Below, piece after piece: positions 35,706-44,996 of a stretch of 64,000 bases of DNA (positions are counted from its first letter, which is position 1; every line of letters starts with the position of its first letter). The translations under genes and the position numbers were made by a program. The notes under the pieces are model-generated. The model ran no database searches, was not told the origin of the DNA, and was given only the letters and a program-made list of their open reading frames with translations. Source of the stretch: CAYVBJ01 sp964449075. GTDB taxonomy: Bacteria; Bacteroidota; Rhodothermia; Balneolales; Balneolaceae. The stretch lies in contig CAYVBJ010000014.1 in assembly GCA_964449075.1 (NCBI GenBank), positions 11,155 through 75,154 on the forward strand, in the 5' to 3' direction.

Positions 35706-36698
35706 ATGGCTTTACACAAAGCAAAAATTACTGCTCTGGGAAGATATTTACCTGATTATGTTTTGACAAATGCAGAACTTGAAAAGATGGTGGACACAGA
35801 TGATGAATGGATCAAAAGCAGAACAGGTATATCGGAACGCAGGATTTTAAAAGACGACGATAAGGCAACTGCTTTTATGGCAACCAAAGTTGCTGAAGAG
35901 ATTCTAGAAAATGCAGACTGTTCTCCTGAAGAGATAGATACTATCATTGTTGCAACAGTTACACCCGATTTCATGTTTCCGGCAACAGCTTGCCTGGTGC
36001 AGGGCAATATTAATGCAAGTAATGCCTACGCGTTTGATCTTTCAGCTGCCTGCTCCGGATTTTTATATGCGCTTTCAACAGGGGCGGTACTGGTTGAATC
36101 CGGGAGATCTAAAAAAGTTCTCGTAATCGGTTCCGATAAAATGAGCTCAATTACCGATTTCACAGACCGTACAACCTGTATCCTGTTCGGGGATGCTGCA
36201 GCAGGGGTTCTGCTTGAAGCCTCTGATGATGAGAACGGGATAGTTGATTTTGTTCATCATGTGGAAGGTGACAAAAATCGCGCGCTATGTCAGCCGGCCG
36301 GCGGCAGTTTAAATCCCGCAACTACAGAAACCGTAAAAAATAATATGCACTATTTGAAACAGGACGGCAGAGCTGTTTTCAAAAAAGCAACGGAGGGGAT
36401 GGCTGATGTATCTCTTGAAATTATGGAGCGGAATAATTTAAAGCCGGATGATGTGGAATGGCTTGTGCCACACCAGGCAAATCTCAGAATTATTGATGCT
36501 ACTGCCCGCAGAATGGGTATAGACAAAAATAAAGTGATGATTAATATCAACAAATATGGCAATACCACAGCAGCTACAATTCCTCTCTGTCTTTACGATT
36601 GGCAGGAAAAACTGAACCGCGGTGACAACCTGGTACTTGCTTCTTTTGGAGGCGGTTATACCTGGGGTGCCATGTATGTAAAATGGGGACTGAAATGA
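35706..36698 (+). CDS. fabH: 3-oxoacyl-ACP synthase III
   Basis: Starts fatty-acid chains by condensing an acyl-CoA with malonyl-ACP. 330 residues. Thiolase-fold triad: Cys in LSAACSGFLYAL (~residue 115), His in WLVPHQANLRI (~257), Asn in YGNTTAATIPL (~287). Full length. Its stop overlaps the fabD ATG (ATGA at 36695-36698). Confidence 0.96.
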   Translation: MALHKAKITALGRYLPDYVLTNAELEKMVDTDDEWIKSRTGISERRILKDDDKATAFMATKVAEEILENADCSPEEIDTIIVATVTPDFMFPATACLVQGNINASNAYAFDLSAACSGFLYALSTGAVLVESGRSKKVLVIGSDKMSSITDFTDRTTCILFGDAAAGVLLEASDDENGIVDFVHHVEGDKNRALCQPAGGSLNPATTETVKNNMHYLKQDGRAVFKKATEGMADVSLEIMERNNLKPDDVEWLVPHQANLRIIDATARRMGIDKNKVMININKYGNTTAATIPLCLYDWQEKLNRGDNLVLASFGGGYTWGAMYVKWGLK

Positions 36699-37582
36699 AA
36701 AAAGCTTTTATTTTTCCGGGGCAGGGTTCTCAGTTTGTCGGCATGGCAAAAGATCTGTATGAATCTGATGATAAAATAACGAGCAGGTTCAAAGAAGCTG
36801 ATGACATTCTTGGGTATTCCCTGACAGATATTATGTTTAACGGACCTGAAGAAGTTCTCAAACAGACCGTTCACACTCAGCCTGCAATATTTCTTCACTC
36901 AGTGGCCTTGTTCGAATCAATGGATGAACAGCCTGACATGACAGCGGGACACAGTCTCGGTGAGTTTTCTGCATTGGTTGCTTCTGGAGCACTAGAATTT
37001 AAAGAGGCTATCGAACTCGTTGCTCTTCGGGGCAAGCTTATGCAGAGGGCCGGGTCTGAAAATGAAGGATCAATGGCGGCAATTATAGGAATGGAAGATG
37101 AAGCAGTTGATCAGGTTTGCAAGGATGCAGAAAGTTTAGTACAAAAGCCTGTAGTGCCGGCCAATTACAATTGTCCGGGTCAGCTTGTCATTTCAGGCGA
37201 TAAAGAAGCTGTAGAAAAAGCAGTTGAAATGGCTAAAGAGAAAGGATGCCGGCTTGCAAAGATGCTTCCTGTAAGCGGTGCTTTTCATTCACCTTTGATG
37301 CGACCTGCATTGGAGGGGCTGAGGAGTAAGCTCGAGCAGGTTCAAATAGATAAAGCAGACATTCCTGTCTATTCAAATTATACAGCCCTGCCAACCAGTG
37401 AGCCTGATAAAATCCGGGAAAATCTTGAAAACCAGTTAATGAATCCAGTTCAATGGACCAAAACCATGCAGAATATGTATGCGGACGGAGCACGGGCATT
37501 TATCGAAATAGGACCGGGCAAAGTGTTACAAGGGCTGGTAAAACGAACCTTAAAAAATGTTGAAATCAACGGATATCAATAA
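36695..37582 (+). CDS. fabD: Malonyl-CoA:ACP transacylase
   Basis: Loads malonate onto ACP. About 295 residues. I start at the ATG overlapping the fabH stop, because the conserved KKAFIFPGQGSQFVGMA follows directly; an in-frame start 12 bases upstream adds four residues. Catalytic Ser is in GHSLGEFSAL, Arg in ALRGKLMQRA, His in GAFHSPLM, and Gln in PGQGSQ. Followed by fabG after 6 bp. Confidence 0.96.
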   Translation: MKKAFIFPGQGSQFVGMAKDLYESDDKITSRFKEADDILGYSLTDIMFNGPEEVLKQTVHTQPAIFLHSVALFESMDEQPDMTAGHSLGEFSALVASGALEFKEAIELVALRGKLMQRAGSENEGSMAAIIGMEDEAVDQVCKDAESLVQKPVVPANYNCPGQLVISGDKEAVEKAVEMAKEKGCRLAKMLPVSGAFHSPLMRPALEGLRSKLEQVQIDKADIPVYSNYTALPTSEPDKIRENLENQLMNPVQWTKTMQNMYADGARAFIEIGPGKVLQGLVKRTLKNVEINGYQ

Positions 37583-37588
37583 AAACCA

Positions 37589-38332
37589 ATGGATTTAAGT
37601 AATAAAAACTGTCTTGTTACCGGAGGAAGCCGTGGGATTGGCAAATCTATCTCCGAACTTTTAGGCTCATATGGAGCAAATGTTGCAATAACTTATGCAA
37701 GGTCAAAGGATGCAGCGAATGAGGTTGTTGAAAACATAAAAAAGTTTGACGTTAAGGCAGTCGCTTTCCAGGCAGATGCAGTTGACTTTTCAAAAGCTGA
37801 AGAGGTGGTTCAGAGAGTAGTTGAAGAGTTTGGCCAAATCGATATTTTAGTCAACAACGCAGGAATTACACGTGACAACCTGCTCTTGCGAATGACAGAA
37901 GAGCAGTGGGATGAAGTGATCGACACAAACCTGAAAAGTGTTTTTAATTACAGTAAAGCTGTTGCCAAGCCAATGATGAGGGCACGTGGCGGATCAGTCA
38001 TAAATATAAGTTCCGTAGTGGGAATATCGGGAAATGCAGGACAAAGTAATTACTCGGCATCCAAAGCCGGTATAACCGGTTTTACCAAATCGTTTGCAAA
38101 AGAACTTGCAAGCAGAAACATTCGGGCAAATGTTGTAGCACCCGGTTATATTTCTACGGAGATGACGGGAAACCTCGATGAAAAGCTTCTTGAATCCATA
38201 AAAAAAGAGACACCACTCGGCAGGGCAGGCGAGCCTGATGAGATTGCAAATGTTGTTGCATTCCTGGCTTCAGATTTAAGCTCTTACATTACCGGAGAAG
38301 TTATCAGGGTTGATGGCGGAATGGCGATGTAA
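37589..38332 (+). CDS. fabG: 3-oxoacyl-ACP reductase
   Basis: NADPH-dependent short-chain dehydrogenase, 247 residues, reducing beta-ketoacyl-ACP in each elongation round. Cofactor loop TGGSRGIGKSI near 10-20; NNAGITRDNLLLRM; catalytic Ser in INISSVVGISGNAG and Tyr/Lys in YSASKAG; C-terminal GEVIRVDGGMAM is typical of FabG. It is part of the fab operon, with a 112-bp gap before acpP that holds a probable separate acpP promoter. Confidence 0.96.
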   Translation: MDLSNKNCLVTGGSRGIGKSISELLGSYGANVAITYARSKDAANEVVENIKKFDVKAVAFQADAVDFSKAEEVVQRVVEEFGQIDILVNNAGITRDNLLLRMTEEQWDEVIDTNLKSVFNYSKAVAKPMMRARGGSVINISSVVGISGNAGQSNYSASKAGITGFTKSFAKELASRNIRANVVAPGYISTEMTGNLDEKLLESIKKETPLGRAGEPDEIANVVAFLASDLSSYITGEVIRVDGGMAM

Positions 38333-38386
38333 AACAATGAATTACAAGATATTTTTTTATAAATGTTTTTTTATAATCATAAGTTG

Positions 38387-38394
38387 TATTTTTA
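38387..38394 (+). promoter_or_regulatory. Possible acpP promoter -7 box
   Basis: TATTTTTA in an AT-rich 112-bp gap, preceded by AGTTG; the string AGTTGTATTTTT is repeated before uvrC (50986-50996). acpP commonly has its own strong promoter, which fits. One base off TAnnTTTG. Confidence 0.3.
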
Positions 38395-38444
38395 AACGAT
38401 TTTTTACCTAAACTTTAAACTAATCATAACTAAAAAGGTTTGAT

Positions 38445-38681
38445 ATGTCACAAGACGTCGAAGCAAAAGTAAAAGCTATAATTGTTGATAAACTGGGAGT
38501 AGATGACTCTGAAGTTGTTGGCGATGCTAATTTCACGAATGATTTAGGTGCAGATTCTCTGGACACCGTAGAGCTTATTATGGAATTCGAGAAAGAATTT
38601 GATATCAGTATTCCTGATGAAGACGCAGAAAATATTGCCACTGTTGGTGATGCGGTTAAATATATACAGGAAAAATCCTAA
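38445..38681 (+). CDS. acpP: Acyl carrier protein
   Basis: 78-residue acidic carrier of growing acyl chains. The phosphopantetheine attachment Ser is in GADSLDTVELIMEFE (~residue 38), with the usual acidic helix II after it. AAAGG lies nine bases before the ATG. It precedes fabF by 24 bp. Confidence 0.97.
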   Translation: MSQDVEAKVKAIIVDKLGVDDSEVVGDANFTNDLGADSLDTVELIMEFEKEFDISIPDEDAENIATVGDAVKYIQEKS

Positions 38682-38705
38682 CAACTCACTGAGCTGGTTT
38701 CATTT

Positions 38706-39950
38706 ATGAAAGGACGCAGAGTAGTAGTAACCGGAATTGGTGCCCTTACGCCGGTTGGCAGTACGGCACCTGATTTCTGGAATGGTCTTATATCCGGAGA
38801 AAATGGTGTGCGAAATATTGAACATTTTGATACATCCGATTTCTCAACAAAATTTGCCGGAATGTTGCAGGATTATGATGAACTTGCACATTTCGACCGA
38901 AAAGAGGCACGTCGTCTCGATAAAGTTTCACAATACGGATTGATTACGGCTGATGAAGCGATTAATGACAGTAGTATTGATCTTGAGGCCATTGACAAAA
39001 ACCGTGTTGCTGTAATTGTCGGTTCCGGTATAGGGGGGATGAAGACCTTTTACGATCAATCTGTATCCTATCACCAGCGGGGGCCAAGAGGAGTATCTCC
39101 TTTTTTCATTCCGATGCTGATTCCGGATATGCCTGCAGGTCAGATTTCCATTAAATATGGTTTCAGGGGCCCGAATTATTGTACAGTATCTGCCTGTGCA
39201 ACTGGCTCACATAACATTGGACTTGCTTTCGATACAATCCGCTACGGACAAGCCGATATGGCCGTTTGTGGGGGTACGGAAGCACCGGTGTGGCAAATTG
39301 GAATCGCAGGATTCAGTTCCATGAAAGCACTCTCCACCAGGAATGATTCTCCTGAAACAGCCTCCAGGCCCTTTGATAAAAACAGGGATGGATTTGTATT
39401 GGGAGAGGGTGCTGCCATGATGTTTATTGAGTCACTCGATTCAGCACTTGAAAGAGGCGCCCGTATTTACGGTGAAATTGTTGGTCATGGTTTTTCAGCA
39501 GACGGATACCATATCACAGCTCCCGACCCGGAAGGCAACGGCGTAATTCTGGCTATGAATAATGCACTTAAGATGGCGGAGATTGAACCGGGAGATGTTG
39601 ATCACATAAATATGCATGGTACATCAACGCCTCTCGGGGATCTCGCTGAAAGCAACTCGATTAAGAAGGTATTTGGTGATCATGCATATAAGATAAACCT
39701 GAATTCAACCAAGTCTATGACAGGCCATATGCTGGGTGCAGCCGGTGCAGCAGAATCAGTAGCTGCACTTCTCACAACCTATCATGGAATGATACCGCCA
39801 ACCATAAACTATGAAACACCTGATCCTGAATGTGATTTAAATTATACCGTAAATGAATCTGAGGCACGCGATGTACGATATGCTCTGAACAATGCATTCG
39901 GATTCGGCGGACATAATACAACACTTGTATTCAAAAAATTCGAAGAGTAA
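38706..39950 (+). CDS. fabF: 3-oxoacyl-ACP synthase II
   Basis: Elongation condensing enzyme, 414 residues. Catalytic Cys in VSACATGSHNIG (~165), His in MHGTSTPLGD (~304) and His in SMTGHMLGAAGA (~341), with Lys in the preceding KSMTGH segment. Starts VVVTGIGALTPVG. The adjacent order acpP-fabF-rnc is widespread. Nothing unusual. Confidence 0.97.
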   Translation: MKGRRVVVTGIGALTPVGSTAPDFWNGLISGENGVRNIEHFDTSDFSTKFAGMLQDYDELAHFDRKEARRLDKVSQYGLITADEAINDSSIDLEAIDKNRVAVIVGSGIGGMKTFYDQSVSYHQRGPRGVSPFFIPMLIPDMPAGQISIKYGFRGPNYCTVSACATGSHNIGLAFDTIRYGQADMAVCGGTEAPVWQIGIAGFSSMKALSTRNDSPETASRPFDKNRDGFVLGEGAAMMFIESLDSALERGARIYGEIVGHGFSADGYHITAPDPEGNGVILAMNNALKMAEIEPGDVDHINMHGTSTPLGDLAESNSIKKVFGDHAYKINLNSTKSMTGHMLGAAGAAESVAALLTTYHGMIPPTINYETPDPECDLNYTVNESEARDVRYALNNAFGFGGHNTTLVFKKFEE

Positions 39951-39956
39951 GAAAAG

Positions 39957-40736
39957 ATGCTGAACTGGTTTAGGAGAAAGTCTGCTGATAAAACAAAACA
40001 GACTCATGAACCTGCAAAGCATGCTTCAAAACTTGAATCTGTTTTAGGGTTTCAGATACCAGAAAAGGAAGAACCTCTTTACAAAAAAGCTTTACGCCAC
40101 AGATCTAAAGTTGACGGTAAGAAATTCGATAAAAGCGATTCATATGAACGGCTCGAATTTCTGGGCGACTCTGTCCTCGATCTGATCGTAACTGAAATCC
40201 TGTACGAACGATTTCCTGTAGAGACTGAAGGGTTTTTAACTAAAATACGGGCTAAAATCGTAAGGGGAGAAACTCTTGCAGATTTGTCAAAAAAACTGGA
40301 ACTGGACGAGCTGATTCAAATCGGTGACCGGGCCCAGGGGCAGGGTATTGAATACTCAAAAAGTGTACTTGCAGATGTATTCGAGGCGCTCATCGCAGCT
40401 ATCTATCTGACAAAAGGATATCAAAAAACTTTTAATTTTGTCAGGGAAAAACTTGATGCACATCTCGACCTGTCAAAAATGGTTAAACAGAATGACAATT
40501 ATAAAAGCATTCTGCTTGAGTTTACCCAGGCCGAAAAAATGTCGTTACCCAAGTACAACATCATATCTGAGTATGGCCCCGGCCACAATAAAACTTTCTC
40601 CGTTTCTGTTTCAATGGATGGCGTTGTATATGGCAAAGGAAAAGGAAAAAGTAAAAAACAGGCTGAACAAAAGGCTGCCAAAAAAGCTTTAAAAAAATTA
40701 ACAGAGGATGAAGAATCTGAAAAAATAGTTAACTGA
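39957..40736 (+). CDS. rnc: Ribonuclease III
   Basis: Double-strand RNA endonuclease for rRNA and mRNA processing. 259 residues: a basic N-terminal extension (~1-25), the RNase III domain with signature ERLEFLGDSVLDL at 64-76 (metal-binding Glu67, Asp71) and ADVFEALIAAIYL, then a dsRNA-binding domain (~185-255) ending in KGKGKSKKQAEQKAAKKAL. It starts six bases after fabF and ends the fab cluster. Confidence 0.96.
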   Translation: MLNWFRRKSADKTKQTHEPAKHASKLESVLGFQIPEKEEPLYKKALRHRSKVDGKKFDKSDSYERLEFLGDSVLDLIVTEILYERFPVETEGFLTKIRAKIVRGETLADLSKKLELDELIQIGDRAQGQGIEYSKSVLADVFEALIAAIYLTKGYQKTFNFVREKLDAHLDLSKMVKQNDNYKSILLEFTQAEKMSLPKYNIISEYGPGHNKTFSVSVSMDGVVYGKGKGKSKKQAEQKAAKKALKKLTEDEESEKIVN

Positions 40737-40843
40737 AACGTTTGGTTTTTAGCATTTTAAGTACGATTCTTTTAGTCTTAGTATATATTTAAAAAAGCGG
40801 ATTTTAGCATCTAACCGGAACCAATCTTCTGTCTCCAAATGTC

Positions 40844-42229
40844 ATGTTTGTTAATCTTCTGAAACCCGAATTTGATGAATTGATTGCAGCCAAAGACTGG
40901 GTTGCACTCAAGGAAATACTGAATGAACTCCCGGCAGTGGATGTGGCTGAACTACTGGAAGACCTGGATCCGGAGGTAGCTGTTGTTATATTCAGACTTT
41001 TAAAAAAAGCTAAAGCGGCTGATGTTTTTTCAAATCTGAGTTCAGGAAAAGGTGTTGAGCTTCTCGAAATATTTTCAAGACAGCAGCTAAGTGATGTAAT
41101 GAACAACCTGGAACCCGATGAACAGGTTGCACTTATGGAAGAGCTTCCGGGTCATCTCACAAAACGGGTTCTTTCTTCAATGGAGGAAGAGAACCAGAAA
41201 CAGGTACGGAAACTGCTTGGATATCCTGAAGAGTCGGTAGGTCGCCTGATGACTACCAATTTTGTGAGGGTGAAATCAGAATGGACCATTGAAAAAAGTT
41301 TGGAACACCTGAGAGAATATGGACGAAAAGCGGAAACACTGAATGTGATTTATGTTGTCGATGAAAATGAGAAGTTAATCGATGATCTGAGGCTGAATCA
41401 GCTGATACTCTCAGATCCGTACTCCGGGATCTCTGATATTATGGATCACTCATTTGAAGCCCTAAGTGTATTTGATGACCAGGAAGAGGCTGTACGAATG
41501 CTTAGTAAATATGACCGGGTAGCACTTCCCGTAGTGGATTCAGATGGTATCCTGGTTGGAATTGTTACGGTTGATGATGTTATTGATGTAGCTGAGGAAG
41601 AGACCACAGAAGATATGCATCTGATGGCCGGTATGAATGCCCTGGATGATTCCTACTCTCAGACATCAATTTTCAATATGGTTAAAAAGAGAATTGGCTG
41701 GCTGGTAATTCTTTTTATGGGACAGATGCTGACTGTAACCGCTATGGCAAATTACGAAGATGCACTTGCAGCGGCAGCTATCCTCTCATTTTTTATACCG
41801 ATGATTATATCCAGCGGGGGGAATTCAGGTTCTCAGGCAGCAACACTGATCATTCGCGCTGTTTCAACAGATGATATTAAAATGAGCGAATGGAAAAAAG
41901 TACTCTTCAGGGAATCGGTTTCAGGATTGCTGCTGGGCAGCCTGATCGGAGCAATGGGATCTGTGGTTATTGCCAACTGGATGTATCTCAGGGGAGAACC
42001 TTTTACAGCCGAATTGATTCTTCAGGCCCTTACAGTTGGGTCAAGTCTGGTTGGTGTTGTGCTTTTTGGTAACCTGAGCGGATCGATGCTTCCTTTTATA
42101 ATGGCAAAACTTGGATTTGATCCTGCAGTAACATCGGCACCGTTCGTTGCAACACTGGTGGACGTAACAGGAATTATCATCTATTTTAGCATTGCAAGTT
42201 TGTTGCTTAGCGGTATTGTTATTAATTAA
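40844..42229 (+). CDS. mgtE: MgtE-type magnesium transporter
   Basis: Inner-membrane Mg2+ channel, 461 residues. N-terminal superhelical MgtE_N domain (~1-125, with LLEDLDPEVAVVIFRLL), paired CBS domains (~130-255, VALPVVDSDGILVGIVTVDDV), then five membrane helices. The pore signature FFIPMIISSGGNSGSQAATLIIR is in the membrane part and is complete. The leader (40737-40843) is about 107 bp and shows no M-box-like structure by eye. The start ATG at 40844 is the first possible in frame after a stop at 40805. Confidence 0.94.
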   Translation: MFVNLLKPEFDELIAAKDWVALKEILNELPAVDVAELLEDLDPEVAVVIFRLLKKAKAADVFSNLSSGKGVELLEIFSRQQLSDVMNNLEPDEQVALMEELPGHLTKRVLSSMEEENQKQVRKLLGYPEESVGRLMTTNFVRVKSEWTIEKSLEHLREYGRKAETLNVIYVVDENEKLIDDLRLNQLILSDPYSGISDIMDHSFEALSVFDDQEEAVRMLSKYDRVALPVVDSDGILVGIVTVDDVIDVAEEETTEDMHLMAGMNALDDSYSQTSIFNMVKKRIGWLVILFMGQMLTVTAMANYEDALAAAAILSFFIPMIISSGGNSGSQAATLIIRAVSTDDIKMSEWKKVLFRESVSGLLLGSLIGAMGSVVIANWMYLRGEPFTAELILQALTVGSSLVGVVLFGNLSGSMLPFIMAKLGFDPAVTSAPFVATLVDVTGIIIYFSIASLLLSGIVIN

Positions 42230-42253
42230 TGAAAAAATAACTTAAAAAAACTG

Positions 42254-43102
42254 ATGAAACAGTATCTGAATCTCGTAAGAAATGTATTGGAAAATGGAAC
42301 AAGAAAAGAAAACCGAACAGGCATAGATACATTATCTTCATTTTCCGAATTTTATAAGGTTGATCTATCGAAAGGGTTTCCTCTGTTAACTACAAAAAAG
42401 GTCTATTTCCGGTCTGTGATTCTTGAATTATTGTGGTATTTAAGGGGTGAAGATCATATTAAATGGCTTCGTGATGAAAAAAATTGCCACATTTGGGATG
42501 CGTGGGCAGATGATGACGGATATGTTGGACCCATTTACCCGGTATTATGGCGTCGATATCCCTATCTGAAGAGTGAAAAAGGAAACTCATATGTGTCAAA
42601 CGAAGAAAAAGAATCGGTTTCGTGGAGATATGAAGAGTTCGACCAGGTTCAGCGTGCGATTGATATGCTGAAAACAAACCCAAACAGCCGAAGAATTGTG
42701 GTTTCTGCCTGGCATCCCGGGTTATTGTCGGAGATGGCACTGCCGCCATGTCATGTGATGTACATTTTTAACGTCTCGAATGGGAAGCTGAATTGTCATT
42801 TGACCCAGAGATCCGGTGATGTGGCGTTAGGAATTCCCTTTAACCTGGCGTGTTATTCTGCACTGACGATGGCCATTGCTAAAATTACGGATCTTGAACC
42901 GGGTATGTTTGCTCACACAATTGTTGACGCCCATATTTACGTGAATCATATAGATGGACTGAAAGAGCAACTGAAACGGAAACCGGGTAAACTTCCAAAA
43001 CTGAAAATCGCCAGAAAGGAGATCGACGATCTGAATTTTGACGATTTTAAGCTGGAAGGGTATGATCCTCAGCCGGCTATAAAATTTGAAGTGGCTGTAT
43101 AA
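42254..43102 (+). CDS. thyA: Thymidylate synthase
   Basis: Methylates dUMP to dTMP using methylene-THF. 282 residues. Catalytic Cys166 in ALPPCHVMYIF; RTGIDTLSSF phosphate loop at the start; QRSGDVALGIPFNLACYSAL dUMP-binding segment; final hydrophobic tail. It is slightly longer than the E. coli enzyme because of an inserted region near residue 100. folA starts on the base after its TAA, so the dihydrofolate it makes is reduced by the next gene's product. Confidence 0.97.
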   Translation: MKQYLNLVRNVLENGTRKENRTGIDTLSSFSEFYKVDLSKGFPLLTTKKVYFRSVILELLWYLRGEDHIKWLRDEKNCHIWDAWADDDGYVGPIYPVLWRRYPYLKSEKGNSYVSNEEKESVSWRYEEFDQVQRAIDMLKTNPNSRRIVVSAWHPGLLSEMALPPCHVMYIFNVSNGKLNCHLTQRSGDVALGIPFNLACYSALTMAIAKITDLEPGMFAHTIVDAHIYVNHIDGLKEQLKRKPGKLPKLKIARKEIDDLNFDDFKLEGYDPQPAIKFEVAV

Positions 43103-43579
43103 ATGGAAATTATTCTGATCGCAGCACACGATCCAAACCTGGTGATAGGTTCAAATGGCGAACTGCCCTGGTATTTCAAAAAAGATCTGCAATTCTTTAA
43201 GAAAACAACAACCGGGCACCCAATTGTTATGGGAAGAGGTGTATTTGAAGAGTTAAATGAAAAGCCCTTGCCAGACAGGGAGAATATTGTTTTAAGTAAA
43301 TCCAGGAATTATAAACATGTCAAAACTTTTGATTCTATTGAAAAAGCTTTTCATTATTTAAAAGACGAAGATGAAATCTATATTATTGGGGGAGGAGAGA
43401 TTTACAGGCAAACCATACACCTGGCTGATGAGTTAATAATCACAGAAATCCATCAAGCCTATGATGGTGATACCTTTTTCCCTGAATACAGGAATGATAT
43501 CGGAGATAAATGGAAGGAGGTGTGGAGAGAGGATCATGAGGAGTTATCATTTGTGAAATATAAGCGGAAAAAAAGTTAA
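43103..43579 (+). CDS. folA: Dihydrofolate reductase
   Basis: Regenerates tetrahydrofolate with NADPH. 158 residues. IAAHDPNLVIGSNGELPW at the N-terminus; Asp28 corresponds to the proton-donor Asp27 of E. coli; MGRGVFEEL is the NADPH loop (most homologues have MGRKTWES, so this differs slightly); IYIIGGGEIYRQTI is the second nucleotide segment; HQAYDGDTFFPEY closes. It is coupled to thyA with no gap. Confidence 0.95.
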   Translation: MEIILIAAHDPNLVIGSNGELPWYFKKDLQFFKKTTTGHPIVMGRGVFEELNEKPLPDRENIVLSKSRNYKHVKTFDSIEKAFHYLKDEDEIYIIGGGEIYRQTIHLADELIITEIHQAYDGDTFFPEYRNDIGDKWKEVWREDHEELSFVKYKRKKS

Positions 43580-43637
43580 AATGATTTTATTTCTCTCAGG
43601 CTTACCAGAGAGAAAGATTCTTACACACTCCTTCAAA

Positions 43638-43662
43638 TAAAATATTCGTTTCGAATATTTTA
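43638..43662. repeat. Perfect 11-bp inverted repeat downstream of folA
   Basis: TAAAATATTCG (43638-43648), TTT, CGAATATTTTA (43652-43662). It lies 58 bp past the folA stop in a 254-bp intergenic region. It could be a weak AU-rich terminator, a binding site, or both. The rest of the gap is AT-rich with no gene; a further hairpin TTTCTCTC/GAGAGAAA lies at about 43589-43614 without a U-run. Confidence 0.5.
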
Positions 43663-43833
43663 AAATGTCTATTGTTTTAATAAGATTCTAATATGCTTTT
43701 ATATAGAGTTTTATTTTATTGATTTATATAAAAAATCACCAAAACCGGCAATGTTAAAAAACATTAATGGAGTAAAAGGTAATAAACAAATTACATTAGG
43801 CTTAATAAAGCTTAGGTTAAATTATATAAATCA

Positions 43834-44955
43834 TTGATATCAGAATTTCTTTCATACAGCCCGATTTTTTTAAATGAGGTTTGGTTTTACGGTATTGCGA
43901 ATCAAATCTATTTTATAACACTTTTGGTGGTTTTGTCGCTTGCTGTATATCTTTTTATCAAAACCCGCCATTCGGATGACGGTTTTGAGCTTACTACTTT
44001 TGAGCAGAACATGTACCTGCATTCGATTGCTACGAAAACAGATGATGCTATTGCTGCTATTGACACAGATGACAGGATAAAATTTGCAAATGAGCATTTT
44101 TTAGAGCTTTTCAGTGTCAAATCCAAAGATATTGAAGGTAAAATAGTTGATGATACTCCCCTGCCTCTTTCGATTCAAAAAAGACTGACAATGAACCGTA
44201 ACGGTGAAGTGAAAGTTATGAAAGACGGGGCAGAAAAGTCCCGACATATGGAAATACACTCTATTACGGATGATCATGGCAAACTCCTGGGGCGCTTGTT
44301 AATATTTAAAGAGATTAAAAAAACAGAACGTATCTCCGTATCTGAAAAAACGGCAAAGATTGATCATCTTTCTCATGATCTGAACACCCCGTTAAATCTG
44401 ATTCTTGGGTATAGTGAGATTCTCAGCAGTGATACAAATCTTACCGAAGAGCAGCGGAAAAAGCTTGAAATAATCACAAACAAATCGAGAGATCTCCAGT
44501 CTGTTTTTAAAGATCTGCTGCAGGAAGAGAGTCACGACACTCCTGCAAGCGGCAGAAAGAAAGAGAAGAATGAAGATATAAATAAAATAATGGTGGTTGA
44601 TGACGTCTCTTTTAATCGTACTCTTCTCAAAATTATGCTCGAGCGAAACAAAATAGAGGTATGTGAGGCTTCAAATGGCAAAGAAGCTATCGAAACCATG
44701 CAGCGCTGCAAGCCTGATCTGATTTGTATGGACATTTCAATGCCCGTTATGGATGGCGTCGAAGCTTTTGAGTACATACGGTCGCTGGATAATCAATTTT
44801 CAACTATTCCAATAATCGCAGTAACCGCAAATAGCAGAAAAAACAACAGAGACAGGCTGCTCGAAAAAGGATTCGATGGGTTTCTTCAAAAACCGTTTCG
44901 CGAAGAAGAGCTACTGGATATGATTCACAGGGTTTCTGTATATCACGGCTGCTGA
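43834..44955 (+). CDS. PAS-HisKA-receiver protein lacking an ATPase domain
   Basis: 373 residues. A membrane helix (~24-43), a PAS domain (~58-160), a HisKA dimerisation domain with the H-box LSHDLNTPLN (His181), a short linker, then a full receiver domain (acidic Asp256/Asp257, phospho-acceptor Asp300, Thr331, Lys353). No HATPase_c domain (N, G1, F, G2 boxes) exists between HisKA and REC: only about 25 residues separate them. It cannot autophosphorylate by the usual route, so it likely takes phosphate from another kinase or acts as a phosphatase or scaffold. The start is TTG after an AT-rich 254-bp intergenic region. Confidence 0.87.
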   Translation: MISEFLSYSPIFLNEVWFYGIANQIYFITLLVVLSLAVYLFIKTRHSDDGFELTTFEQNMYLHSIATKTDDAIAAIDTDDRIKFANEHFLELFSVKSKDIEGKIVDDTPLPLSIQKRLTMNRNGEVKVMKDGAEKSRHMEIHSITDDHGKLLGRLLIFKEIKKTERISVSEKTAKIDHLSHDLNTPLNLILGYSEILSSDTNLTEEQRKKLEIITNKSRDLQSVFKDLLQEESHDTPASGRKKEKNEDINKIMVVDDVSFNRTLLKIMLERNKIEVCEASNGKEAIETMQRCKPDLICMDISMPVMDGVEAFEYIRSLDNQFSTIPIIAVTANSRKNNRDRLLEKGFDGFLQKPFREEELLDMIHRVSVYHGC

Positions 44956-44996
44956 TGCCCGACAGATCTGAACAGATTAACTAACCGGCCATTCTA

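Noticed and set aside
40737..40843. Magnesium riboswitch (M-box) before mgtE
   Set aside because: The leader is only about 107 bp, AT-rich and without the conserved helices I would expect.
43589..43614. TTTCTCTC/GAGAGAAA hairpin after folA as a terminator
   Set aside because: The loop is about ten bases and there is no U-run on either strand.
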